Positions 39,490 through 48,072 of a stretch of 64,000 nucleotides of DNA are shown one piece after another. The notes under the pieces are model-generated. The model did not search any database. It was not told where the DNA came from and saw only the letters and a list, made by a program, of their open reading frames with translations. The translations under genes and the position numbers were made by a program. The stretch is from Jeongeupia sp. HS-3 (GTDB lineage Bacteria > Pseudomonadota > Gammaproteobacteria > Burkholderiales > Chitinibacteraceae), in NCBI RefSeq assembly GCF_015140455.1, contig NZ_AP024094.1, forward strand, positions 1,054,001 through 1,118,000. Direction: 5' to 3'. Each line of letters opens with the position of its first letter. The stretch's first letter is position 1.

Positions 39490-41463
39490 ATGAAACAACG
39501 TATCCCGACCCTGATATTAACCGCCCTGGTCTCGGCCGGGCTTTCCGCATGCGGAGGGGGTGACGACAATGCGGTTGCAGTCACGCCAACGCCGACCCCC
39601 ATTCCTGCGCCAAGTCCGACCCCGACTCCCGTTGGCAGTAAGACCGGCCAGTTTTACGATGCTCAGGTCGCCGGACTGGAATACGTAACCAGCTCCGATG
39701 CCACCCAGCAGCTCACCGATGCGAGCGGCACCTTCAGTTATCGGGATGGTGATACGGTAACGTTCAGCGTTGGAGGCATTGTGATCGGACAGTCCAAGGG
39801 GAAATCCAAGGTGACGCTCGCCGATTTCGACCCGGCCAATCCGCTCTCGGACAAGGTCATTGCCCGCGCCCGCCTGCTGCAGACGCTGGACGCCGACCAG
39901 AACCCTGATAACGGCATTGCCATCGAGGCCGCAAGCCGCGCAGCACTCAAGGGGAAGACGTTGCCGCTGGATAATATGCAAGCCTTCGATGCTGTGGCCA
40001 GCGGCGTGCTCGGCAAGACGCCCGTCAGCGTGGCCAGTACGCGTGAACATTTTGAATCGACGCTGGCCATGCTCGGCGCTACGGCAACGACCAAGGTAGA
40101 TGCTTCGGGCGTGACGCTGGAAATCAGCAAATACCGCGTGCAAGTGCCGGAAAAATTCAATGTGCCGTATCCGGGGAGCGATGCTGGCATCAAGGCCGCT
40201 TTTCCGCAGGGCTTCCCGCTGTCGATCGGCTCCAGTCTCGCCTACAAGGGCAAGGACGCGGACGGCAGCCTGCTGTTCTACATCCTGACCGACCGTGGCC
40301 CGAACGGCGACTCGCCGGATCAGGCGGATGGCAAAAAGAGCAAGGTATTCCCCGCCCCGGGCTTCAACCCGAAAATCGGCCTGATGCGGCTGAAGGGGGG
40401 CGTGGCCACGGTGGAGTCGACCACCGACTTGAAAGACGTCGACGGCAGCAAGATGAGCGGCCTGCCGATCCCGGCTGAGATGGTCGGAGCGACCAACGAG
40501 GTGGCGTTGAGCGAATCGCTGAGCAAGCTTGCCGTTGCAAATGATATCCACGGCATCGATCCGGAAGGGCTTTCGCTCGACCAAGGTGGCAAGCTATGGC
40601 TGACCGACGAGTACAGCCCGTACCTCGCCCAGCTCGACCCGGCAACCGGCCGGTTGCTGAGAAAACTGGCGCCGGGCGCGGGCTTGCCGGAAATCATCAA
40701 GAACCGCCAAGCCAATCGCGGTTTCGAAGGTGTTGCGGTTACGCCGTCCGGCAAGGTCGTCGCGATGGTGCAATCCATTCTGTCGCTGCCTGACGCCCCC
40801 GACAGTAACAACAAGGTGCAAAAAACCAGCAAATCTCCGGTGATCCGTTTGGTCGAATATGATCCGGCGACCGGTGCCACCCGCATGCTCGCATACCCGT
40901 TCGATACCGCCCTGTACGGCAAGGCCAAAGACGCCAAACTCGGCGATCTGATCGCATTGTCGGATACCAAATTCCTGCTGATCGAGCAGGGTGAGCAGAA
41001 GGACGGCATTGTCCACAACATGCTGGTGCTGATTGATATTTCCGCAGCGACCGACCTGACCGGCAAGAAGATCAATAGCCTTGACGTCGAGTACCAGAGC
41101 GATCTGGCCGTGATCAAAGCGGCAGGCGTTATTCCGGCGACCCGGAAAGTGCTGGCCGATTTGCGTGACGCCAAGTTTGGCTGGATCGCCGAGAAGGCCG
41201 AAGGCCTGACGCTGATCGATGCCAACACCATTGCCCTCACCAACGACAACGATTTTGGCCTTTCCGGCAAGATCATCGATGACAAGGGCACTGCACTGAA
41301 GGGCGACGACTGCAGTCAGGACGCAAACGGCGCGCTAACTGGCAGCAAATGCACGACACTAACCAAACCGAAATACCGGATTGGTCGCGGCAGCGACGAC
41401 GAACGCCCGAGCCGCCTGTGGGTGATTCGATTCGGGGTGGCGTTCAAGGACATCCCGCTGTAA
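39490..41463 (+). CDS. Phytase-like esterase-domain lipoprotein
   Basis: A 657-residue predicted lipoprotein. The signal peptide ends at the lipobox LSAC (Cys21), followed by GGGDD, a Thr-Pro rich spacer (~31-48), a small beta-rich domain (~52-115: TGQFYDAQVAGLEYVTS, then GTFSYRDGDTVTFSVGG), and a large C-terminal domain (~220-655) matching the phytase-like / esterase-like beta-propeller family (DGSLLFYILTDRGPNGD, GIDPEGLSLDQGGKLWLTDEYSP, ANRGFEGVAVTPSGKV). Family members are extracellular or outer-membrane and thought to hydrolyse phosphoesters; the substrate here is unknown. The ATG at 39490 follows AGAGAACGAG. It is monocistronic with a terminator. Confidence 0.85.
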   Translation: MKQRIPTLILTALVSAGLSACGGGDDNAVAVTPTPTPIPAPSPTPTPVGSKTGQFYDAQVAGLEYVTSSDATQQLTDASGTFSYRDGDTVTFSVGGIVIGQSKGKSKVTLADFDPANPLSDKVIARARLLQTLDADQNPDNGIAIEAASRAALKGKTLPLDNMQAFDAVASGVLGKTPVSVASTREHFESTLAMLGATATTKVDASGVTLEISKYRVQVPEKFNVPYPGSDAGIKAAFPQGFPLSIGSSLAYKGKDADGSLLFYILTDRGPNGDSPDQADGKKSKVFPAPGFNPKIGLMRLKGGVATVESTTDLKDVDGSKMSGLPIPAEMVGATNEVALSESLSKLAVANDIHGIDPEGLSLDQGGKLWLTDEYSPYLAQLDPATGRLLRKLAPGAGLPEIIKNRQANRGFEGVAVTPSGKVVAMVQSILSLPDAPDSNNKVQKTSKSPVIRLVEYDPATGATRMLAYPFDTALYGKAKDAKLGDLIALSDTKFLLIEQGEQKDGIVHNMLVLIDISAATDLTGKKINSLDVEYQSDLAVIKAAGVIPATRKVLADLRDAKFGWIAEKAEGLTLIDANTIALTNDNDFGLSGKIIDDKGTALKGDDCSQDANGALTGSKCTTLTKPKYRIGRGSDDERPSRLWVIRFGVAFKDIPL

Positions 41464-41477
41464 TCAATCAGGCATGT

Positions 41478-41514
41478 AAAAAGGAACTTCGCCACGACGG
41501 GGTTCCTTTTTTTT
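41478..41514 (+). terminator. Intrinsic terminator after the phytase-like gene
   Basis: AAAAAGGAAC (41478-41487) pairs with GTTCCTTTTT (41502-41511) and continues into a T-run. IS copy 1 is inserted only 12 bp beyond it, leaving the terminator intact. Confidence 0.85.
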
Positions 41515-41535
41515 ATGTTTGTCTAGGTGGTGTCG

Positions 41536-41910
41536 TCACAAGATGCACGCCCAGATCGCAATGCAGCGAATCTGGACTGCCGCCAGGAATGACGCCGCAT
41601 TCTTGGCATAGCGCGTGGCGATGCCTCGCCAGCGTTTGAGCTGCAAAAACGCATTTTCAACCAGATGCCGGTGGCGATACAGCGCCGCATCGTGTTCACG
41701 CGGCGCCTTACGGTTGCGGCGCGACGGAATCACCGTTCTCATGCCTTGCGCCGAGGCCTGAGCAACGATGGCGTCGCTGTCATAGCCACGATCAGCCAGC
41801 AGGTATTCCGCGCTCAAGCCGTCAATCAACGCGCCGCCCTGGGTGCAGTCCGCCGTCGTGCCCGAGGTCACCAAGACCCGCACCGGCATGCCGTGCGCGT
41901 CCACCGCCAA
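41536..41910 (-). CDS. IS5-family transposase, C-terminal part (orfB), copy 1
   Basis: The second transposase frame (124 aa from a TTG; the frame is open back to about 41929, inside orfA). It holds the second catalytic aspartate (LADRGYDSDAI) and the glutamate (HRHLVENAFLQLKRW) of the DDE triad, typical of the IS5/IS427 group. The first Asp is in orfA. The frame is shifted +1 relative to orfA, so a full-length enzyme needs a frameshift. Its TGA lies inside the terminal inverted repeat. It differs from copy 2 by Cys instead of Arg near the end (IWACIL). Confidence 0.85.
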   Translation of the reverse strand: MAVDAHGMPVRVLVTSGTTADCTQGGALIDGLSAEYLLADRGYDSDAIVAQASAQGMRTVIPSRRNRKAPREHDAALYRHRHLVENAFLQLKRWRGIATRYAKNAASFLAAVQIRCIAIWACIL

Positions 41911-41917
41911 GTGCAGC

Positions 41918-42319
41918 TTACTGTTTAGCCCCTTTGGTCACCCCCATTGCCTGATTGCCGCCGCGTGCGCCGGCGGCATGCGGATGCACCTTGGCATGCG
42001 TGGCGTCGATCATCAGCCATTCGAAATCCGGATTGGTGATCAGCGCTTCAAGCAGGTGTGCCCAGACGTCCTTGTCACGCCAGCGACAAAAGCGGCGGTG
42101 GGTGTTCTTCCAGTCGCCATAATCGGGCGGCAAATCGCGCCATGGGGCGCCGGTACGCAAAATCCAGAACACGGCGTTGAGGAACAGGCGGTTATCTCTG
42201 GCCCGGCCGCCCCAGGCGCCGTGGCGACCGGGCAGGAGCGGTTCGAGCAAAAGCCACGTTTGATCAGGAAGGTCGTGGCGGCGGTGTACCAGGCGCTTGG
42301 TCGGCGGTGTGCTTGTCAT
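41918..42319 (-). CDS. IS5-family transposase, N-terminal part (orfA), copy 1
   Basis: The first transposase frame (133 aa from the ATG at 42319). The DUF4096-type N-terminal domain reads LPDQTWLLLEPLLPGR, then NAVFWILRTGAPWRDLPPDYG. The first catalytic aspartate is in MIDATHAKVHPHAAG. The frame ends VTKGAKQ-stop where related elements continue TKGGLNxKLHLAVD; that continuation is in orfB. It differs from copy 2 by Asp instead of Gly (RDKDVWAH). Confidence 0.88.
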   Translation of the reverse strand: MTSTPPTKRLVHRRHDLPDQTWLLLEPLLPGRHGAWGGRARDNRLFLNAVFWILRTGAPWRDLPPDYGDWKNTHRRFCRWRDKDVWAHLLEALITNPDFEWLMIDATHAKVHPHAAGARGGNQAMGVTKGAKQ

Positions 42320-42428
42320 GGCGGCAGCATACACACTCGCCAATCACTCGTGACGACACCATCTAGCAGGCGTAGCTAGGGTCAAACGTATACTGGTGCA
42401 ATTAACAGTCAGACTTTGGTATTGATTC

Positions 42429-43421
42429 ATGCCTTTACCACCCTCAGTTGATACACCCACCCCAGCAGCTCTTACCATCTGCGCTTGGTCTTCATGGGAA
42501 GCCGCCCCGCGCGACTGTTTTGATGCCTGGCTGGCTTTGCCAGTCGTCAAGGGCAGGGGGCGCTTCCGCAGTTCGTCGGCCGATGTCTATCGCGCGCAAT
42601 GGCATAAATTCATCGCCTGGCTCGAGGCGAATCAACTCAGCTTGCGGCAATTGAGCGCCGCACAGCTGGTGCAATTTCTCGGCAGCCTCACCGACGTCAA
42701 GCGCCAGCAGCGCGACCGCTATTTGCGCATCATTGAGCGTATTTTCGATTTCCTGGCCGGAGAGACGCCGGATCCCTCGAATCCGGCTCGCGTGGCGATT
42801 CGCCTGCAAGCGGAGCAGTGGCGCCGGGTTCATTCGAACGACGATACCGGGTTCTTATCGCGCAACGAGTGCGCCGATTTGTGCGCATGGTTGGCAGTAC
42901 CAGTGGGGGCGGACACCGAATTGGGCCTCTGGCGACAACAGCGTGACCGTGCCCTGGTTGCGGTATTGCTCGGCGCCGGCTTGAAGCTGGCGGAAGCTCA
43001 GCGACTGACCATCGATAGCCTCGCGTTTTTAACGCCATGTATTCTGAGCCTCAAACGGGATGACCAACCGACACGGCAGGTGGCGCTACAAGCCTTTGCA
43101 GTGCCGCACTTAAATGGGTGGCTGATTCAGCGTCAGCATGCCGGCACGGCAGGTGATCTGGTTTTTCCCGCCGATCTTGATGGCCGGATGATGCACCCGG
43201 CCACTATTCTACGGGCGACGCGAAGCCAGGTTGCCGCATCAGGCATTGCTACATTGCACCCCGAGCGGATCAGCCCGCAAACCCTGCGCAACAGCTTTGC
43301 CGCAAGCCTGTTCGAGCAGGGTGAGGCCATGACGTCCGTAGCGCGGCAATTGGGCTTTGTTCATTCTGTTTCTGCCGAGCGCTTGCACACGGCCTGGCTG
43401 GCGTGGTGCGCACGGGAATGA
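42429..43421 (+). CDS. Tyrosine-recombinase-fold protein lacking catalytic residues
   Basis: A 330-residue protein with the layout of XerC/phage integrases: an N-terminal core-binding SAM-like domain (~35-130, RFRSSSADVYRAQWHKFIAWL) and a C-terminal catalytic fold (~140-325). The active-site positions are mostly changed. Box I reads GAGLKLAEAQRL (Lys for the first Arg). The HxxR box reads SPQTLRNSFA (His replaced, Arg kept). The LGH box reads LGFVHS. No tyrosine exists in the C-terminal domain; a His occupies the expected nucleophile position (SAERLHTAW). It is probably not a recombinase but may still bind DNA. No ribosome-binding site is seen before the ATG, and an IS lies 66 bp upstream. 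Confidence 0.8.
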   Translation: MPLPPSVDTPTPAALTICAWSSWEAAPRDCFDAWLALPVVKGRGRFRSSSADVYRAQWHKFIAWLEANQLSLRQLSAAQLVQFLGSLTDVKRQQRDRYLRIIERIFDFLAGETPDPSNPARVAIRLQAEQWRRVHSNDDTGFLSRNECADLCAWLAVPVGADTELGLWRQQRDRALVAVLLGAGLKLAEAQRLTIDSLAFLTPCILSLKRDDQPTRQVALQAFAVPHLNGWLIQRQHAGTAGDLVFPADLDGRMMHPATILRATRSQVAASGIATLHPERISPQTLRNSFAASLFEQGEAMTSVARQLGFVHSVSAERLHTAWLAWCARE

Positions 43422-43477
43422 CGCCATCAGGCGGAGCATGATCACTTACAATGTCCGGCTGGTTTCCGGAGTTCTTC

Positions 43478-44956
43478 ATGCTTGATCTGCTTTTTGGTAT
43501 TACAACCCTGTTGGTGCTCCTCGCCGGTGTCGTGGTGGTGGTGCGACTGCAGCAACTCGCCAATACCCAGCAAGACGTTCTCGAGCTGTTATCCCAAGAG
43601 CTGGAAGACAAGCACAGGCAAATGCTGGGCGACCTGCATGCCGGACTGGCAAGGCAGACCGAATCGCAGCATGCGGCGATGGCGCAGCATGGCAGCCTGC
43701 TGAACGAGGCGATCAACCGTTCCGCCGGGCAGTTGCGTGATGCAATGGGCGAATCCTTCGATCGCCTGCGCACGGGTGTCAGTACCGAACTCAAGGATAC
43801 CCGCGAAGCGCTGCATCGGCTTTCCAGTACGCAAAGTGAATCGCTGTCGGTCATGCGTTTGTCACTGACCGCGACACTATCGGAAACCCGCGAGCTGATG
43901 CTCAAGCAACTGGCCGACATCGCCGCCGAGCTCAAGGGCAAGCAGGATGCCTTGCGTGAGGATGTGCTGGTCAAGCTCTCGACCATGCTGGCCGAACAAT
44001 CGAAGCGTGAAATGGAACAGATCCAGGCACTGCTTGCGTCGACCTCGCTGCAACTCACCACTACGGTCGGCGAGCTGACCAAGACCGCCGATACCCGCCT
44101 GGCGGAAATCTCCGGCAAGGTGAACGAACGGCTCGACGAAGGCTTCAAGAAGACCAATGAGACCTTTGCCAACGTGATGGCGCGGCTGGCAACGATCGAC
44201 GAGGCGCAAAAGAAAATCGACGGGCTGACCACCAATGTCATCAGTCTGCAGGAGCTGCTCGGCGACAAGCGTTCGCGCGGCGCGTTTGGCGAGGTGCAGC
44301 TGGAACATCTGGTGCGCAATGTGCTGCCGGCACAGGTGTATGAGTTTCAGGCGACCCTGTCGAACGGCACCCGTGCCGATTGCCTGTTGCGCCTACCCGA
44401 GCCGACCGGTCTGGTCGCCGTCGACGCCAAGTTTCCGCTGGAAAACTATCACCGGATGTTCGATCCGAGCGCCGATAAGGTTGTCGCAACGCGCGCCTTC
44501 AAGGCCGACATCAAAAAGCATGTCGACGATATTTCCGGCAAATACATCATCGCCAATGAGACGGCCGATGGTGCGGTGATGTTTGTGCCGGCCGAGGCCG
44601 TGTTTGCCGAAATCCACGCCTATCACCCGGAACTGGTGCAGCATGCGATGAGCCGGCGCGTGTGGATAGTCTCGCCGACGACACTGATGGCCGTGCTCAA
44701 TACTGCGCGAGCGGTGATCAAGGACGTGGAAACCCGCAAGCAGGTTCACATCATCAAAGAGGCGCTGGGCAAGCTCTCGCAGGAGTTCAGCCGCTTCGAC
44801 GATCGAATGAAAAAGCTGGCGACGCATATACGACAGGCGAACGATGATGTGCAGAATGTGGCGATCACCAGCGAGAAGATTTCCCGCCGCTTTGTCGAGA
44901 TCGAGCAGGTGAAGCTTGATGGGGATGGCGGCGATGAGGCGAGAATCGGCGCATAA
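43478..44956 (+). CDS. rmuC: DNA recombination protein RmuC
   Basis: RmuC (492 aa) is an inner-membrane-anchored, PD-(D/E)XK-like nuclease-related protein that limits DNA inversions at short repeats in E. coli. An N-terminal TM (~3-24) is followed by a long coiled coil (~25-240) and the RmuC domain (~250-450: SRGAFGEVQLEHLVRNVLP, AVDAKFPLENYHRM, IANETADGAVMFVPAEAVFAE). The ATG at 43478 is chosen because GGAG lies six bases before it. It is 56 bp downstream of the degenerate integrase gene on the same strand, so the two may be cotranscribed. Confidence 0.93.
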   Translation: MLDLLFGITTLLVLLAGVVVVVRLQQLANTQQDVLELLSQELEDKHRQMLGDLHAGLARQTESQHAAMAQHGSLLNEAINRSAGQLRDAMGESFDRLRTGVSTELKDTREALHRLSSTQSESLSVMRLSLTATLSETRELMLKQLADIAAELKGKQDALREDVLVKLSTMLAEQSKREMEQIQALLASTSLQLTTTVGELTKTADTRLAEISGKVNERLDEGFKKTNETFANVMARLATIDEAQKKIDGLTTNVISLQELLGDKRSRGAFGEVQLEHLVRNVLPAQVYEFQATLSNGTRADCLLRLPEPTGLVAVDAKFPLENYHRMFDPSADKVVATRAFKADIKKHVDDISGKYIIANETADGAVMFVPAEAVFAEIHAYHPELVQHAMSRRVWIVSPTTLMAVLNTARAVIKDVETRKQVHIIKEALGKLSQEFSRFDDRMKKLATHIRQANDDVQNVAITSEKISRRFVEIEQVKLDGDGGDEARIGA

Positions 44957-45240
44957 AAAAATGCCCGCAGGTCGCGGGCATAATCTGAGGAGAGATGAAG
45001 CTCGCCGGCTATCCTGTTGACAGAACGACCGGCACAAATTCATCTTATTCGGCGCAAGGCCCGATCTCCACGGGCAAACTCACACTTGTTAGTAATGCCG
45101 GCAGGGCGTGAGCTGGTGTTGCCTTTTCGATGCACTGTCCGCGAATAGATCGGCTGCAGCTTGCAGGCAAACGGCTTCGACGCTATTGATCTGGCTATCG
45201 CGCTTTTGCCTGATCCAAATACAAAAACAGGGGTACAGCA

Positions 45241-45675
45241 ATGAAACCGTATCTGGCGCTATTGGCGCTTTGTCTGGCCGCAAGCTTGTCGAATGCCGAG
45301 ATTTACAAATGGAAAGACGCGAAGGGCGCCTGGCAGTATTCCGATACGCCTCCCGCTGGCGCGGACAAGGGCAAGGCCCAGATCGTAAAAACCAGCAAAC
45401 AACCGGTGAGTGTTGCGCCCTCCAGTCGAGCCGAGGGCGCAAAGCCTGTCACTACCGCATCGCAAGCGGCTGCTTCTGCGCCGGCGGCTGAATCGCAGTC
45501 GGAAGCCAAGAAAGACCCCAAGCTATGCGCCGAGGCGAGGACGCGGACGGGTTACTTGCAGTCTGCGCGCTACAACAGCCTGAACGAGAAGGGGAAGGTC
45601 GAGTTCATGACCGAAGAACGCAAGAAAGAAGAGCTCGCCAAAATGCAGGACATCATCAAGAAAAACTGCGGATGA
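45241..45675 (+). CDS. Secreted DUF4124 domain-containing protein
   Basis: A 144-residue protein with a signal peptide (~1-19, ending SLSNA) followed by a DUF4124 domain (EIYKWKDAKGAWQYSDTPPAG), an Ala/Ser/Lys-rich linker (~55-95) and a charged helical C-terminus (MTEERKKEELAKMQDIIKKNCG). DUF4124 proteins are periplasmic and of unknown role. It is preceded by 284 bp without a gene (44957-45240). That gap contains an 8-bp stem at 44961-44981 and a TTGACA at 45017-45022 without a good -10. A strong terminator follows. Confidence 0.82.
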   Translation: MKPYLALLALCLAASLSNAEIYKWKDAKGAWQYSDTPPAGADKGKAQIVKTSKQPVSVAPSSRAEGAKPVTTASQAAASAPAAESQSEAKKDPKLCAEARTRTGYLQSARYNSLNEKGKVEFMTEERKKEELAKMQDIIKKNCG

Positions 45676-45695
45676 TTTTGTAATGTAGTGCTGCA

Positions 45696-45727
45696 ATAAA
45701 AAATCGGCCGCTGGGCCGATTTTTTAT
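45696..45727. terminator. Bidirectional terminator, DUF4124 gene / rnfH
   Basis: A 14-bp perfect stem containing ATCGGCC...GGCCGAT around a 4-base loop, with A6 and T6 runs as parts of the arms. It serves both convergent genes. Confidence 0.88.
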
Positions 45728-45731
45728 ATCG

Positions 45732-46043
45732 TCACAGCTCGCCGCCGCCTTTCTTCATCGCCTTGCCTTCTGCCACGCGGCGACGGCGTACTTCCTTGGG
45801 GTCTGCGATCAGCGGGCGGTAGATTTCCACTCTGTCCTTGTCGCGCAGGACCGTATCCAGCTTGATCGCCTTGCCGAAAATGCCGACCTTGTTGGCGGCA
45901 AGATCGATTTCCGGAAAATCCGAAAGGATGCCGGATTGCTGAATCGCCTGTTCTGCGGTCGTGCCGGCGGGCGCACGCAAGGAATGCAGTTTCTGCTTGC
46001 CGGGCGTGGCGTACACCACTTCGACGACGATGTGTTCACTCAT
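45732..46043 (-). CDS. rnfH: RnfH family ubiquitin-like protein
   Basis: A 103-residue protein with the beta-grasp fold of the RnfH/YfjF family (VVEVVYATPGKQKLHSLRAP, then GIFGKAIKLDTVLRDKDRVEIYRPL). The tail is basic (DPKEVRRRRVAEG). The function is unclear. It is almost always encoded next to ratA, as here with a 12-bp gap, which supports a shared transcript. Confidence 0.92.
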   Translation of the reverse strand: MSEHIVVEVVYATPGKQKLHSLRAPAGTTAEQAIQQSGILSDFPEIDLAANKVGIFGKAIKLDTVLRDKDRVEIYRPLIADPKEVRRRRVAEGKAMKKGGGEL

Positions 46044-46055
46044 GTTTATGCCTGC

Positions 46056-46484
46056 TCAGCCATAGCGCCGATCGGCCTCTTTAACGAAGCAATCGACAAA
46101 GGTGCTGGTGATTTTTTCGAATACCGGTCCGATCAGCACTTCGAGCGCGCGATTTTCGAACTCGTAATCGAGCTCGAACTCGACCTTGCAGGCATCTTCC
46201 ATGAGTGGCGTGAACCGCCAGATACCTGTTAGTGCCTTGAACGGGCCATCAACCAGCTGCATGTCGATGCGGTTGTCGCCATTGATGTTGTGGGTGCGGA
46301 AAAAGGATTTCACCCGCAGAAAATCAATCCGCAGTGTCGTGTTGAGTGTGCCCTCGGTGCGCTCGTGCACTTCGACGCCGCCGCACCACGGCAAAAAGCG
46401 CGGGTAATGCTCGACGTCGTCGACAAGTCGAAACATGTGCGCAGCGGAGTGGGGGACGAGAACGGACTTGCGGATACGCTTCAT
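46056..46484 (-). CDS. ratA: RatA-like START/COQ10-domain protein
   Basis: A 142-residue single-domain protein of the polyketide-cyclase/START superfamily, ubiquinone-binding COQ10/RatA group (RKSVLVPHSAAHMFRLVDDVEHYPRFLPWCGG, cited here in its two parts before and after YP, and ENRALEVLIGPVFEKIT). E. coli RatA was reported to inhibit 70S ribosome assembly; COQ10 homologues bind ubiquinone. Which role applies here is open. The start at 46484 matches the family. It is divergent from dnaB and coupled to rnfH. Confidence 0.88.
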   Translation of the reverse strand: MKRIRKSVLVPHSAAHMFRLVDDVEHYPRFLPWCGGVEVHERTEGTLNTTLRIDFLRVKSFFRTHNINGDNRIDMQLVDGPFKALTGIWRFTPLMEDACKVEFELDYEFENRALEVLIGPVFEKITSTFVDCFVKEADRRYG

Positions 46485-46559
46485 GGCAGTATGGCGTCGC
46501 GCCACGGGCTGCAAGGGACTAGAATAGGCAACCTTTCGCCCACGAAGCAACTGTCGGAA

Positions 46560-47993
46560 ATGACCGAGTATCCTACCGCCCCCCCTCAAGCCATGCAAGC
46601 CGGGCTCGCCGCCGACGTCGCGGCACTGCGCCTGCCGCCGCATTCGATCGAGGCCGAACAATCGGTGCTCGGCGGGCTGATGCTCGATAACACGGCGTTC
46701 GACAAAATCGCCGATGTGATCAACGAGAACGATTTCTACCGCGAAGATCACAAGAAAATCTGGCAACACATCGTCAAGCTGATCGAGCATAACCGCCCGG
46801 CCGATGTGATTACCGTGGCCGAGTCACTGGATAACTCGAACGATCTTGCCTACGTTGGCGGCCTGGCGTACCTGGGGTCGCTGGCATCAAATACGCCATC
46901 GGCCGCCAACATCCGCCGCTACGGCGAAATCGTGCGCGAGCGCTCGGTCATGCGCCAGCTGGCCGGGGTCGGCGCCGATATTGCCGAGTCGGCGTACAAC
47001 CCGAATGGTCGGGAGTCGGCAGAGTTGCTCGACGAGGCCGAGTCGCGCGTGTTCATGATTGCCGAGCAATCGGCCAAGGGGCAGAAAGGTTTTATTTCGA
47101 TGCCGCCGATCCTGAAAGAGATCGTTGAGCGCATTGATCATCTGTACCAGCAGGACAATCCATCCGAGGTCACCGGGGTTGCCACCGGATTTATCGACCT
47201 CGACAAGATGACATCCGGCCTGCAGAAGGGCGACCTAGTGATCGTGGCGGGTCGGCCATCGATGGGCAAAACAGCGTTCTCGGTCAACATCGCCGAGTAT
47301 GTCGGTACCGAACTCAAGCTACCGGTGGCCATTTTCTCGCTGGAAATGGGCGCGGCACAGCTCGGCATGCGGATGGTGGGTTCGATCGGCAAGATCGACA
47401 TGCACAAGCTCAAAACCGGCCGCTTTGAGGATGAGGATTGGCTGCGCCTGACGCATGCGGTGAACAAGCTATCCGAGGCGCCGATCTTCATCGAGGAAAC
47501 CGGCGCGCTAACCGCGATGGAAATTCGCACCAAGTCACGAAGACTGGCGCGCCAGGTCGGTGGCCAGCTGGGGCTGATCGTGATCGACTATATCCAGCTG
47601 ATGGCGGGAAGGGCCGGCGCCAAGGACCAGAACCGGGCGACCGAGGTTAGCGAAATTTCCCGCTCACTCAAGGGCTTGGCGCGCGAACTTCAAGTGCCGA
47701 TTATCGCGCTGTCGCAGTTGTCGCGTGCGGTCGAGCAGCGTACCGACAAGCGGCCGATGATGTCCGACTTGCGTGAATCGGGCGCCATCGAACAGGATGC
47801 CGACGTGATCATGTTCATGTACCGCGACGACTACTACAACCCGGATTCACCGCACAAAGGCCTGGCCGAGTGCATCATCGGCAAGCACCGGAACGGGCCG
47901 ACCGGCAAGATTCCGCTGGTGTTCATGGGGCAGCACTCGCGCTTCGACAATGCCTTGATGCGGCCCGATGGCTGGTCGAGCGATCTCGAATAA
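46560..47993 (+). CDS. dnaB: Replicative DNA helicase DnaB
   Basis: DnaB (477 aa) is the hexameric replication-fork helicase. The N-terminal domain (~25-135) begins LRLPPHSIEAEQSVLGGLM. The RecA-like C-terminal domain has Walker A GRPSMGKTAFS, Walker B LIVIDYIQLM, and the arginine-finger/DNA loop region LSQLSRAVEQRTDKRPMMSDL (cited as part of residues ~385-410). No intein or truncation is seen. The ATG at 46560 is the first family-like start; the open frame continues upstream through the ratA promoter region. A terminator follows. Confidence 0.97.
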   Translation: MTEYPTAPPQAMQAGLAADVAALRLPPHSIEAEQSVLGGLMLDNTAFDKIADVINENDFYREDHKKIWQHIVKLIEHNRPADVITVAESLDNSNDLAYVGGLAYLGSLASNTPSAANIRRYGEIVRERSVMRQLAGVGADIAESAYNPNGRESAELLDEAESRVFMIAEQSAKGQKGFISMPPILKEIVERIDHLYQQDNPSEVTGVATGFIDLDKMTSGLQKGDLVIVAGRPSMGKTAFSVNIAEYVGTELKLPVAIFSLEMGAAQLGMRMVGSIGKIDMHKLKTGRFEDEDWLRLTHAVNKLSEAPIFIEETGALTAMEIRTKSRRLARQVGGQLGLIVIDYIQLMAGRAGAKDQNRATEVSEISRSLKGLARELQVPIIALSQLSRAVEQRTDKRPMMSDLRESGAIEQDADVIMFMYRDDYYNPDSPHKGLAECIIGKHRNGPTGKIPLVFMGQHSRFDNALMRPDGWSSDLE

Positions 47994-48013
47994 TCACCTC
48001 ACCCGGAACATAA

Positions 48014-48053
48014 AGAAAAAACGCCAATCAATTGTTTTGATTGGCATTTTTTA
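48014..48053. terminator. Bidirectional terminator, dnaB / serB
   Basis: GCCAATCAA pairs with TTGATTGGC around a 5-base loop. A six-A run precedes and a six-T run follows, so both convergent genes can end here. Confidence 0.87.
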
Positions 48054-48072
48054 TTGCACTTAAAGTAATTCT

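Larger units (their letters stand above)
41527..42362 (-). mobile_element. IS5-family (IS427-type) insertion sequence, copy 1
   Basis: An 836-bp element with terminal inverted repeats (first 16 bases A/G-TGGTGTCGTCAC-G/A-AG, 14 of 16 matching between the ends). It is flanked on both sides by CTAG (41523-41526 and 42363-42366), read as a 4-bp target duplication. It carries two transposase frames in different phases. It is nearly identical to copy 2 at 55841-56677. The differences seen are two amino-acid changes and a 1-bp indel at the transposase-upstream end. It lies between a terminator and the degenerate integrase gene, interrupting no coding sequence. Confidence 0.92.

Noticed and set aside
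44961-44981. Hairpin after rmuC as a terminator
   Set aside because: The A-run precedes the stem, so the T-run would lie on the minus strand where no gene ends. On the plus strand it is followed by AATCTG, so it is not a standard terminator for rmuC.
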